This document shows positions 23,020-32,895 of a stretch of DNA of 64,000 nucleotides, piece by piece; within the stretch, counting starts at the first letter, position 1; every line of letters starts with the position of its first letter. The stretch lies in the NCBI GenBank assembly GCA_037447655.1, contig JBBHKE010001500.1:46797-110796 (forward strand). Reading direction: 5' to 3'. The stretch is from Zygnema cylindricum. Taxonomy: Eukaryota; Streptophyta; Zygnematophyceae; Zygnematales; Zygnemataceae. The translations under genes and the position numbers were made by a program. The notes beneath the pieces were generated by a model. That model searched no databases. It was not told where the DNA came from and saw only the letters and a program-made list of their open reading frames with translations.

Positions 23020-24073
23020 TGAAACTCTAAGACCTCCATAAGTCCTCAGAGTGGACAACTTCCAAGAAGCCTCTAGGATAACACTAACCCCTTTGTGTTT
23101 CAGCAAAAACAAATACAACCCTGGGAGACAATAACTCTAATCAACTTCACCCCTGTGAAGGCAAGACTCCCGTGAGTCGATAGCAAAAAGAATCTCTAAA
23201 TTTGCTCCTTTGAGCAGTAAGTTATGGAGGGTCAAAGTTGACCTTTTGTACAGAAGCTCTCTAGGAGAGAGGGTCCTATCTCCTAATTTTTCTAAGTCCT
23301 ATCTCTCTCACAAACTCTATCTACTGATGTACGGAGCTAATCAGAATGCAGCTCCGTACACAAAAGTACTGCTGTCGGTGTACTTTCTGTACGAACATCG
23401 TACGACATGGCATAAATGACGACACGTGGTATTTCAGATTAGTTCCCGTAATCCTCGGAGATGCCGCGATCCAATGTTATTCCGCCACGTGTCATCCGAT
23501 GTGGCGATGTCCATAAACCGCCGCAATCCTCTTCCGCGATCTCGGCGTTAATTCCGGCCGTTCGATTAAATTCATATTTAACCGTAGCTGTAATAAATGC
23601 ATGTGCGATATTCTTTTCCATAAAGAAACAAATGCAAGGTATTTGTTTCTTATCCGTACCGCTATCCGTACTTTTACAATTATGGATCTATGTCTCCCGT
23701 CATCAGTTATAGTTAAATGAATTTTCCTACGCAATAACATTTAAATAAATATCATACCCTATATTACGTAACATTCGATGAAGACTTAACGGCTAAGGCT
23801 AACGTCTACCGGCTACCTGTCGGCCGGTAAGTACAAGGATCAAATCCTGTAGCCGGCACTTTACTTTTAGTAAATAAACCCCTAACTAATATATAATCCC
23901 CGTTAACTTCTGGATAGCCTAGGTAGCTATGGCTCTAGCCCCCTCTCCAATTTCTCAGTGACTACGACAAGTTTGAGAGTTGGAGAGAGAAGTTAGAGGT
24001 AGACTGCCTCGGCTTCTTTCTATATTTCTATTTAGACCTAGAAAATACTTTAAATGGATCATTAATTTCTACA
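23020..24073 (-). mobile_element. 3' LTR of element E3 (E-type), inserted in the integrase of element F
   Basis: A 1054-bp LTR in minus orientation, TGAAACTC (23020) to TTTCTACA (24073). The adjacent CTCCCGTTATTTTC (24074-24087) is the reverse of a polypurine tract, so this is the 3' LTR of a minus-strand element extending rightwards. It interrupts the F integrase right after the ITDD motif. The left target duplication would be GATTG (23015-23019); the partner is lost beyond the assembly gap. Confidence 0.85.
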
Positions 24074-24231
24074 CTCCCGTTATTTTCTAGTCAATCTTTA
24101 ATTTCAGACCACACTTCTCCCTGCAGAAAATTAGCTTAGGGGAAGGCACAAGTTTGGTCATCATATCTGCTACCATCTCACTATCTGGTCGGTACTCTAA
24201 ACTGATTATTTTATTTTCTACTTTCTCTCTA
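24074..24231 (-). pseudogene. Tail of copia RNase H and 3' UTR (element E3)
   Basis: Minus-strand sequence matching the C-terminal end of RNase H in C1/C2 (compare 41005-41165 and 53562-53720): the C-terminal lysine/cysteine-rich block and the MVADMMTK-type motif region. It ends at the run of N; the rest of E3 is not in the assembly. Confidence 0.7.
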
Positions 24232-24241
24232 NNNNNNNNNN
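24232..24241. other. Assembly gap (10 N)
   Basis: Ten N separate the E3 RNase H tail from unrelated sequence. The missing E3 body (about 5 kb expected) suggests the gap length is a placeholder. Confidence 0.95.
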
Positions 24242-24429
24242 AAAAAAATTACCGTTTAGCTCACTTTTTTCATCTTTTTTGCTTTAGCCCTTTGGTACCG
24301 CCTTTCAAGAACTTAGTCACTGCAGCTGCAACAGTGTTCACTCGCACTTAAGTGTTACAGTGGCTTGGGATTTGTAGCTGTTAAAGTGTTTTTAGATCTG
24401 CAGATGGTGACAGCTACAAAAACAACTGC

Positions 24430-25370
24430 AGTGATTAGCAGCCTCCAAAGCATTGGACTGTAGTGAAGATTATCCGTACTACTTTGAAGAGCGTCCCTAT
24501 GTGCGAAAATGAAATCGGAACTTTAAAATGTGACGATTGTAGACGTAGGTACAACTTGTGACGATTGAAGCCGACTACGAAACCTCCGACGATTAGTGAC
24601 GTCAACAAAAACATCGACAGTGGTAGACGTCTAGATTTTTGTGAAATTGTCGATGTTTAGGGTTCGGTGACATTGTGAATTCACGCTCACTTGTGACAAC
24701 GTCGACGTCACTGATTCAAGAACTTTCCGCCATGGTTTCCCGATTTCGTTTTTTCTACTTTTTTCACTCGATTTGCCATTAAAAAAAAACCTAAAAAATT
24801 TCAAAATAATATTTTTAAAAGATCTTTCATTTTATACCAATATTGTCGTGTCTCATTCTAAAAAGTGTGAGATAAAAGCGATGGTGTGAAAGGGAGAGGG
24901 GAGAGGCAACGACGGCGCAAAATTTTGCAAAGGACCCCATGAATGAAAGTGGAGGTCCGAGACCCCTGCAAATTTTTTTCAGTACATGCGCGTGACGGGC
25001 ACGGAGAAAAATAGCGGGGACTATCCCTCGTCCTAAAATTTTCCCACTTGTGGCGCGTGCGAGTCATTTTTCATTCGCTATTTGGGCGGTACTTGAACTA
25101 AAATCACCCCCTCGAGGTGATTTTGGATGAAGTTTTTTTTGGGCTGGATTCGCTTGCCCGGCCGGGGTCTGAAAAGGGGAAAACGCCAAAATGCGTTCAC
25201 ATGACAACAAACACGCCGTACATCCAAAGTATGAATGGGCGTTTACTCTACTTTGGTAAAAATGATTTTCTCGTACGGCTAAAGTTTTTGTCAAAAATCC
25301 CTGAATTTTAGGGCAAAAAGACAGAGAAAAGTAGATACTTTAATACATGGGGACGTACCCTAAGAACTTT
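24430..25370 (+). repeat. Interspersed repeat R, copy 1
   Basis: It is similar along its length to 26210-27390 once the 229-bp LTR there is removed. Landmarks are GAAGAGCGTCCC-ATGTGCGAAAATGAAATCGG at the left and CTAAAGTTTTT...ACATGGGGACGTACCC at the right. No protein domain is recognisable. It serves as an empty-site reference for the solo LTR in copy 2. Confidence 0.7.
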
Positions 25371-26209
25371 GTTACTATGTTTGCACATCCACGATCTTCA
25401 GGGATGTGGAGTTTAGTTTGTTAGGGTTGTGTAGTCAATTTGTATAGTGTCGTCTTTAGAAAATTTGCTTGGTTTTGGCTCTTATTCTAGTTAGATTTGG
25501 TGTCTTCACATGTTTTCTTTCCCTTAGTTTCCCTTTGGCTATTTTTTAGCATTAAACGTTTTTTCCCATTTTTTGAAACCCTTTGTACCTTGATGGTTTT
25601 TCCATAGCACTTTTTGAAATCAAAAAATGTCTCTATGTTTTAATAATTAATAATTTAATGCCCTAAATCCAATCCATCCACAAAAAATTTTCCCGCGGCT
25701 TTAAGTGGATAACCTAGTGGGAAGGCACATGTGCTTGTCCTTTTATGACGTGGAAGGTTGTCATCGCTCGTTCATCATGGATATTATATTATATTTTCTA
25801 GTGTACCAATTAAGTCCAACATGTGAGGACAACTACAGTGCAGTACAAAAAGTAGAGTATTATAATTTACCATATACTAAAGATGGTTTGAGCGATTGCG
25901 TCGTGGATTCGAAAAAGAAAAAACAGGCGGTAAAGGTTTACGCCCATAATGTTGTAAAATCTTAATAAGTCTCCATTAAAGATGTTAACAAAAATACAAA
26001 AAAAATATATATATATATAGAGATTGTCGATGTGAAAAATCTTTGAGGATATTGAATATCAGATCATAGCTTACGTGGTGCCACTCAGTTAAAACACGTG
26101 GTTTACAGACTCTACGTGATGGAGTATCGTCTAAAATATAACAGCCCATAGAGTTGGTCGTAGGATTACATAATTTAGGGTATGTCCATATGTAGTTGGT
26201 ACTTTAATA
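25371..26209. other. Spacer between R copies, contains repeat S
   Basis: No gene is supported. At 25690-25960 the sequence resembles 4440-4750 (repeat S). A frame of 86 codons at 25705-25965 has no known domain and lies inside that repeat. A short (AT)n run occurs at about 26005-26020. Confidence 0.4.
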
Positions 26210-26878
26210 AAGTATTTTGGATTGTAGTAAGATTCTCCATACTACATTGAAGAGCGTCCCAATGTGCGAAAATGAAATCGGAACTTTGACATGTGCGGGT
26301 TGTAGACGTAAGTACAATTTTGTGACGGATGAAGACGACTACGAAACTTTCGACAATCAGTGACGCCAACAAAAACAGCGACAATTGTCGACGTTTAGAT
26401 TTTTGTAATTTTGTGACATTATAGAAGTTTAGGGTTTTGTGACATTGTGACGCCATGCTCACTTGTGACAACGTCGACGTCACAAATTCAAGAACTTTCC
26501 GCCATGGCTATCCCATTTCGTTTCTTTGACTTTTCTCACTCGACTTGGCATAAAAATATACATAAAGGAAGTCAAAAGAATTATTTTTCAAATATCTTTC
26601 ATTTCATACCAACATTGTCGTGCCTCATTCTAAAAAAGTGAAAGATAAAAGCGATAGTGTAAGAGGGAGAGGGAAGAGGCGACAAAACACAAAATTTTGC
26701 AAAGGACCCATAAATGAAAGTGGAGATCAAAGTCCCTTGCAAATTTTTTTCCGTACATGCTCGTCTTTTTCGTATTTGCACGTGACGCGTAGGGAGAAGA
26801 ATAGTGAGTGCTCTCCTTCGTCCTAAAATTTTCCCACTCGTGTGGCGCATGCGTGGACCGTTTTTCATTTGTTGTTTC

Positions 26879-27107
26879 TGTTGGATTGGCACGTGAAGCC
26901 GGTCCAATACGGGGTAGAATATGGAAATATCCATACTCCAGCCGCCCGTAATAAATGGGTACAGACCCGCCAGTCTCAACATCGAGCTGGTGGCACAGTG
27001 GTAGTGCGTTCGCAGCTGAAGTGAAAGGTCCCAGGTTCGAACCCTGGCCAGCTCAATTTTCCCAAGTGTGGGACATGCCGAATCCCGGATTTCTAGGAAA
27101 TCTAACT
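26879..27107 (+). mobile_element. Solo LTR of the tRNA-carrying TRIM family
   Basis: A 229-bp element of exactly the same length and organisation as the two LTRs at 34030 and 34316. It starts TGTTGGATTGGCACGTGAA and is flanked by GTTTC on both sides (26874-26878 and 27108-27112). The 3' end reads TAACT instead of CAACA. R copy 1 shows the corresponding empty site near 25080. It is well diverged from the 34-kb copies, so it is an older insertion. Confidence 0.9.
26984..27054 (+). tRNA. tRNA-like sequence inside the TRIM solo LTR
   Basis: A full cloverleaf can be drawn. The acceptor stem GAGCTGG/CCAGCTC has 7 of 7 pairs, the D stem is GCAC/GTGC and the anticodon stem TTCGC/GTGAA has one G-U. 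The T stem CCAGG/CCTGG encloses the loop TTCGAAC; the variable loop is 5 nt and the discriminator is A. The A box TGGCACAGTGG matches the Pol III consensus; the B box is GGTTCGAACCC. TTTT at 27057-27060 is a possible Pol III terminator. The anticodon loop AGCTGAA has G instead of U33, so a translating tRNA is unlikely. No CCA is encoded. Confidence 0.75.
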
Positions 27108-27390
27108 GTTTCGGTGGTACTTTCCCTTAAATGGAGTCCCGAGGCGATCCTGATGATGTTTTTTGACGGGCTGGATTGTCTTGCTCGGGGGTCAAAAAAA
27201 TGAAAATGCCAAAATACCTTCACATGACGACATACATGAAGTACATTCAAAGTATCGACTTAACGTTTGTTGTACTTTTAAAGAATTGGTTTTTTGTACG
27301 GCTAAAGTTTTTCTCGTAAGCAATTGCGTTTTTGGTAAAAATGACAAAAAAAAATTGATACTTTAACACATGGGGACATACCCTTACTGT

Positions 27391-27461
27391 TTTTTTGGGT
27401 GCGTTACAATATTACTTTTGTGTTCTCGGTTGGATTTTGAACGATATAATATCTCACGGTC
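27391..27461. other. Left flank of copia A insertion
   Basis: Short unclassified DNA between the end of repeat R and the ATTAT target duplication (27462-27466). Confidence 0.4.
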
Positions 27462-27466
27462 ATTAT

Positions 27467-28366
27467 TGTTGTTCTACAACCATCGGTGCAGGTGGAGGAG
27501 CAGCAGTAGTAGTAAAAGTAGACATGGTACACTCTCAGAAGCTATCAAGAATACTACCAAACAGCTGTTCTTAAGTGCTCACCAATTCTTATACAAGCAT
27601 CCAAACCTCACAAAACTCTATCAGAATATAGAGTAGCATAAACACTGATAACTCCCAAAGTTATAGCACAATTGACCCGACAACACTCAAGATATAATAC
27701 TCACAAGTTTCCCAAAAACTGTCTGCAGTTTTACTACTTGGAAGTCTGGATACATAAAAATGGTATACGTCCTGAGTCTTATACTTTCGGTGTTCTACCG
27801 CTGATACAAATGTACCTGAGAGGTACGTCCAAAATCAACCCACCTACTGAGATCTACGTGTTCCTAATCGTGCCAACCCAATCTATCATCGTACAGTCAA
27901 TATTACTCTGAATCAATATTAAATGATTGTACAAATACTTGTTGGCTAAATCACTTGTGATACTCTTATGAATCTTGTTCGTTGACTTGATTCATATCAA
28001 TCGCAGCTGCGTTGTCTCGTACCAGATCACATTCACATCACCCGCGGCTGCGGTGTCCTGCACCGAATCATATCCAATATAGCAGCAGCTGCGTTGTCTG
28101 TACAGATTATATCCAAAGTAACCGCAGCTGCCTTTGTCCTGTTTGTGTCGCAGCTTCGCAGCTGCGCTGCTTTGTCTGCATAGCAGCGATAGCAGTTGCG
28201 CTGCTCTGTCTGCATAGCAGCTGCGCTGCTCTGTCTACATAGCACTTGCGTTGTCCTGTACTGTACTCAAGTGATGACGCATATCCTTAGGAAACTTACG
28301 CTACAAATTACTACCTTTCTGCCGTCCTACTAATATGCTGAGACTGAAAGCTTTCTAAAAACAACA
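27467..28366 (-). mobile_element. 3' LTR of copia A
   Basis: 900 bp, TGTTGTTC to AACAACA. The adjacent CTCCCCTATAGC (28367-28378) is the reverse of the polypurine tract. The GCTGC-rich array lies at 28100-28250. The end nearest the flank still carries the gag leader ATG at 27523-27525. Confidence 0.9.
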
Positions 28367-28526
28367 CTCCCCTATAGCTTTAGACTTAGTATACTGGCGC
28401 AGCTGCGATGACAGACTAACGCAGCATCGCAGCATAGCAACATAACAATTAGCAAGTCACCCAATCCAACTACATCTCAATGGTGGACATATCAGAGCAC
28501 GGCAGTATTGCAGTGCAGCAATTCAA
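28367..28526 (-). other. 3' untranslated region of copia A with polypurine tract
   Basis: Between the RNase H stop and the 3' LTR. It contains GCAGC/TGCTATG-type short repeats; a related stretch occurs in the opposite orientation at 34860-35020. The tract GCTATAGGGGAG (minus strand) adjoins the LTR. Confidence 0.7.
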
Positions 28527-29302
28527 CTATTCTCTTAATCCCATTGCGTCCCTACAATACTTCAGCTTAGGAGCAAGAAGGGCTTTAGTGAGCATATCAG
28601 CAATCATTTTTGCATCTGGCAAATAACATAATTTAAGCACTTTAGAGAACACTTTTTCTTTTACAAAGTGTAATCGTACATCCATGTGCTTGCTTTTGAA
28701 GTGATGACTCGGGTTAGAAGCAATGGCAATGGCAGCTTGGTTATCACACCAGATCACCTGTGGACCAACTTGCATGTATCTAGTTCTTGTAATATGGATT
28801 TTACCCATAAGTGTTCTTTGAGGGCCGAGCTTGCTGCCATATATTCTGACTCCATTGTCGACTGTGCTGTAACCTTTTGAAGTTTGCTGCTCCAGCAGCA
28901 AGTACCGTTCCCAATTTGTAGAATGAATCCTGTGGTGGATTTTCGGCTTGGCATGTCGCCATAGCTTGCATCACTCCATGTTTGCAGCTTGACTTCTCCT
29001 CCGCCTAGAGTGAGTTTGAGATCTTTAGTTCCTGCCAAATGTCTTAAGACTCTCCTTGCTGCATCAAGATCAGATTTTCTCGGATTTTCTTTACTCCTGC
29101 TCAGTACCCCAACTGTTGTAGCAATGTCAGGATGCGTACAGTTCATGAAATATATTAAGCTTCCCACTATCTGTCTATAAGGTGTTATTGTCATAGGATC
29201 ATTCTCCTCTGACTCTAAATACTCGCTAACAATGATACCTGGTTTTGTCTCTTCTCCCTCTAACTTATGCCGAAACTCCATTGGAGTTAAACATCCTTGG
29301 AC
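28527..29302 (-). pseudogene. Copia A RNase H domain
   Basis: Two overlapping minus-strand frames (28754-29281 and 28527-28901) carry the RT connection and RNase H: YRQIVGSLIYFMNCTHPDIA, the motif WSDASYGD, STMESEYMAASSALKE, and the end WCDNQAAIAIASNPSHH followed by HMDVRLHFVKEK. A single frameshift near 28850 separates them. RNase H would remove the RNA strand during reverse transcription. The upstream edge is formed by the 169-bp duplication. Confidence 0.85.
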
Positions 29303-29471
29303 GCGTACAGTTCATGAAATATATTAAGCTTCCCACTATCTGTCTATAAGGTGTTATTGTCATAGGATCATTCTCCTCTGACTCTAAATACTCGCTAACA
29401 ATGATACCTAGTTCTGTCTCTTCTCCCTCTAACTTATGCGAAACTCCATTGGAGTTAAACATTCTTTTGCC
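29134..29471 (-). repeat. 169-bp direct tandem duplication inside copia A pol
   Basis: GCGTACAGTTCATGAAATAT starts at 29134 and again at 29303. The units are almost identical. Since 169 is not a multiple of three, the duplication shifts the frame between RT and RNase H. It repeats the segment encoding EFRHKLEGEET through YRQIVGSLIYFMNCT. Confidence 0.9.
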
Positions 29472-30997
29472 CCCCGCATTCCGTACTCATCTAACATGTT
29501 TCCAATAGCCTCTTTTTGAGTCAATTTTATTATTTTCTTATTTTTGTCCCTCTCTTCCTGGATAACCAAAATATATTTTGCCTCACTGAGGTCTTTCATC
29601 TTCAACCGTGAGTTTAGAGTAGTTTTGATTTTGTTAATTTTAGCCATTGATTTGCTAATTAATAGCAAATCATCTACATATACTGCTATATACACTATCC
29701 CATTTTCACCTTTTAGAACGTAGACAGAGTGATCAGAACTTAATCTTTGAAATCCTAGACTAGTCAAGAATTCATCAAGCTTTATATTCCACTGTCTGGG
29801 GGCCTGTTTTAGGCCGTACAAATATTTTAGCAACTTGCATACTAAGTGCTTTTTTCCTGGTTCCACATACTTTTCAGGCTGCTGCAAGTAAATGGTCTCT
29901 TCTAGTTCTCCATGCAAAAAGGCCGTTTTTACATCCATCTGATGAATTTCCATATCTTCTATAGCAGCTAGGGACAGCAAGATCCCAACAGTTGGAAATC
30001 TTACAACCGGAGAAAATGTTTCTTCAAAATCAATTCTTTCTTTTTTATTATACCCTTTTGCCACAAGTCTGGCCTTATAGCGTTCAATGGTGTTATCGTA
30101 ATTTAACTTCACCTTGAATACCCATTTGCTGTCGATCGCTTTTCGGTCCGGAGGAAGGTCCACAAGCTCCCATGTTTGAGTCTCCATGATCCACTTCATT
30201 TCGTCGTTTGCCGCCTCAATCCATTGATTCCACTCTGGTGATGAGAAGGCCTCTTGGATGGTCAAGGGCTCCCCTGAGACTGCCGAGTAGGCAAAGTGAG
30301 AGCTTGCTTGCATGCGGCTGTTTGATCTTCTTCCCCCCGGAAATTTTGAGGCTGAGATCGTCGGATGCCTCGCGTTGCGTTGATTGCGCTGGTTGCGATC
30401 CGTGTCTTGCTGATTGCGCTGGTTGCGATCCGTGTGTTCTTGATTGCGCTGTTGGTCCGTCTGGACCCGAAGTTGGTGAGGAACTTGGAGAGAGTCTGAC
30501 TCCGGAGTCATTACCGGAGTTTGTGGAATTTGCGGGACAAATTCCTGCATGCAATCTAAGATGACATACTCATGTACTTTTTGTTGCTTTTGCTGCTCTG
30601 TCATTTGAAATAAATCTATGGAGTCTAGTTCATCTTTAACAATGATGTTTCTAGCTACAACTATTTTCTGTTGTTCAAACACAAAGACTCTATAACCTTT
30701 AGAGTGATCGTCATATCCTAACAGAATACCCGGTAATCTCTTTGGTTCCATTTTCCATCTATGTGTAGACGTATCCAATATAATGCATTGACTACCAAAG
30801 ACTTTGAAATGGCTAACATCTGGTTTGCTACCTGCCCAAATCTCGTAAGGAGTAGTGCCTACCAATCTGGATCCTATCCTATTTTTAATATAAACTGCAC
30901 AATTTAGAGCCTCAGCCCAGAATTTCGGATCCACATTCTTATCTGCGAGCATCGACCTGGAGCTCTCTGTGAGAGTTCTATTTAGTCTTTCAGACAA
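29429..30997 (-). pseudogene. Copia A integrase C-terminus, linker and reverse transcriptase
   Basis: An open stretch of 522 codons. It starts in the integrase (SERLNRTLTESSRSMLADK...FWAEALNCAVYIKNR), continues through the copia C-terminal block (GTTPYEIWAGSKPDVSHFKVFG), then a linker with repeats of TDRNQRNQ, the GRR motif region, and the RT from WIEAANDEMKWIMETQTWELV. RT catalytic residues are visible: QMDVKTAFLHGELEE (first Asp) and YVDDLLLISKS (intact YVDD). It is the longest uninterrupted coding stretch in the window, so the RT domain is still intact in sequence. The first codon is not a true start; a stop at 31013-31015 separates it from the integrase core. Confidence 0.9.
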
Positions 30998-31015
30998 CCC
31001 TATTTGTTTCGGTGA

Positions 31016-31270
31016 TTATGGAACAGTCAATAGATGACTAATACCTTCTTTGAGTAAAAAGGTTTCAAATTCTTTCAATGTATATTCACCACCATTGTCC
31101 GATCTGAGCTGCAAAATAGGTAAATTATGAAGTTTTTCAACCCATGCTTTATAGTGTTTGAAGTGACCAAACACTTCACTCTTTTCTTTCCTGAAGTAAA
31201 CTTTTGTAAACCTGAAGAAATCATCTGTGAAGGTGACCATATATTTCATCCCTCCGGCAGATTGAACCAT
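31016..31270 (-). pseudogene. Copia A integrase catalytic core
   Basis: 85 codons encoding the DD35E core: FTDDFFRFTKVYF (first or second Asp region) and LRSDNGGEYTLKEFETFLLKEGI, with the spaced Glu. It is in frame with the following RT block but cut by TAA at its end, and out of frame with the upstream protease block. Confidence 0.85.
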
Positions 31271-31325
31271 CGCCAGACCAAAGACATCCGAATGAATTTG
31301 TTGTAAAAGTTTCGTTGACCGATGC

Positions 31326-31928
31326 TCACACTCCTAAAGGAATTGGCAATCTATGGATTTTGCCTAAAGCGCAACCATCGCAAGTTTTGACCGGCCCATC
31401 TATGAGTGATACACCCTCTATTTTTCCAGTAATGACCATTTTCCTCAAACTATCATAATTAACATGGCCTAATCTTTTATGCCACAACTCATCAGAGTGC
31501 AAAACACCGGAGTACAAAACATCATTCTCCTTTGTATTAGCCATATCCATGCGATACATCTTGCTACTATCTCTAGTACCTGTAACCGCAACCTTGCCAT
31601 TTTTGCTAACAACCTGCCGACCATTTTTCAAATTAACCTCAAAGCCTTTGCTCTCTACCAACAACGTAGAAAACAGATTTTTCTTAAATTCAAGCACAAA
31701 TAAGTCATTGTGAAGAGTCCTTTCAATTGGTTTTCCTTCTACATCAACTAGTAAGGACACATCAACCACAGCACGAGTTTGGACACTCATTCCACAAGCA
31801 TAATAAATATTTTTCTCCGGCGTTGCTTTCAGATTTTTGAAGATTGTCTTGTTCCAACACATGTGGGCTGACGCTCCTGTATCCATAATCCATCCAAGGT
31901 CTTTCGCGCCCTCCATTGCTGCCACCAT
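31326..31928 (-). pseudogene. Copia A protease and GAG-pre-integrase
   Basis: The aspartic protease motif DLGWIMDTGASAHMCWNK is intact (DTGAS). It is followed by the flap region and the zinc-binding pre-integrase block WHKRLGHVNYDSLRKM...CDGCALGKIHRLPIP (His and Cys of the HHCC finger visible). It is one base out of frame with gag, with the shift near 31955-31965. In element D the equivalent region is in frame with gag, so this is most simply a mutation. Confidence 0.85.
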
Positions 31929-31953
31929 AGCGAATAGATCCGTGTCGTCCTCC

Positions 31954-32895
31954 TCAGAAAAATGTCAAAGTCTCGTCTTGGAGTGATGAAGAAGCTGAAA
32001 ACAGTGCATTTCCACGAGGTGTAGGCCTCGTGAAGGTTTTGTAAAACTGACTTTGTTGCCATCCCGGCCTGTATAAACCTGTATCGTTAGATTTTTTAAG
32101 CTTAGGATAAAATTTGTATCCATGACCTCTCTCACTACAATAAAAGCATGCATTGTTTGATTGTCTATTGCCACCTTGATTAAAATGTCTAAACTGATTA
32201 AACAAATTCCTTTGCTGATTAAACTGTCCTTTTCTCTCAAAGTCTGAATTAAAAGCACCTACTTGCTCAACATCGAGAATATTAGATGTAGCTTCCTCCT
32301 CTAGTAAAACATTGATGGTTAACTGTAAAGTCCAGCTAGCTTTATCTTTCTGTTTGAGCATGTCAGATGCTCCTTTCATACTACAAGCGAGACCCCTCAT
32401 GAGCAATGCCGCCCGTTGAAAAGGAGGAAACACCCCACCTGCACAAGCATGTGCATCTACAAGGATACGAAATTTGTTAGAATATTCAGCCATTGTACCG
32501 CTAGTGTACTTATAGTCCCAAAATTTTCCAGCCAATAAAAGCTCTTCCTGGACATTGGCCTTTTTATAATCACTTTTAAGAGAGTTCCAGATATCAATTG
32601 CTTTTTTCATTTTTATCCGAGACATAGCTAAGTCCTCAGATATACAAAATTTTAGAATAGAACGAGCTTGCGTATTTTTCTTAGACCATGACGGATCAGA
32701 TTCATCTAGCGAAACATCCAATATATCCAAAAGATTGACATTTTCAAAATGTGTTTCCACCATATCCGCCCAGTAAACATACTTATCCACAGAAAAGATA
32801 GGAATTCTTGATGACATGCCCATAACCTGTTGTTCTACAATCACCGGTGCAGGTGGAGCAGGTGGAGGAGCAGCAGTAGTAGTAGAAGTAGACAT
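31954..32895 (-). pseudogene. gag: Copia A gag
   Basis: A 313-codon Gag. Start ATG at 32893-32895 lies inside the 5' LTR, so the Ala/Pro/Thr-rich leader up to EQQ is LTR-encoded. Blocks include MSSRIPIFSVDKYVYWADMVE, ILKFCISEDLAMSRIKMKKA, IWNSLKSDYKKANVQ and LLMRGLACSMKGASD, then a Gln/Asn-rich stretch and the zinc knuckle C-FY-C-SERG-H-GYKF-Y. The last Cys of the CX2CX4HX4C knuckle is Tyr, which should weaken RNA binding. The end of the frame is displaced by a frameshift before the protease. Confidence 0.9.

Larger units (their letters stand above)
26210..27390 (+). repeat. Interspersed repeat R, copy 2, interrupted by a 229-bp solo LTR
   Basis: Matches 24450-25370. The continuity is broken only by 26879-27112 (solo LTR plus one duplicated pentamer). 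Confidence 0.7.

Noticed and set aside
25705-25965. 86-codon plus-strand frame as a host gene
   Set aside because: It lies in repeat S, which also occurs at 4440-4750 without the frame; no domain is visible.
27140-27175. Hammerhead-like CTGATGATG near the solo LTR, as in retrozymes
   Set aside because: No GAAA core or matching stems are found around it.
30208-30564. 118-codon plus-strand frame
   Set aside because: Antisense shadow of the copia A linker repeats.
31954-31965. Programmed frameshift between gag and protease in copia A
   Set aside because: Element D reads through the same junction in one frame, so a mutation is simpler; one copy cannot show programming.
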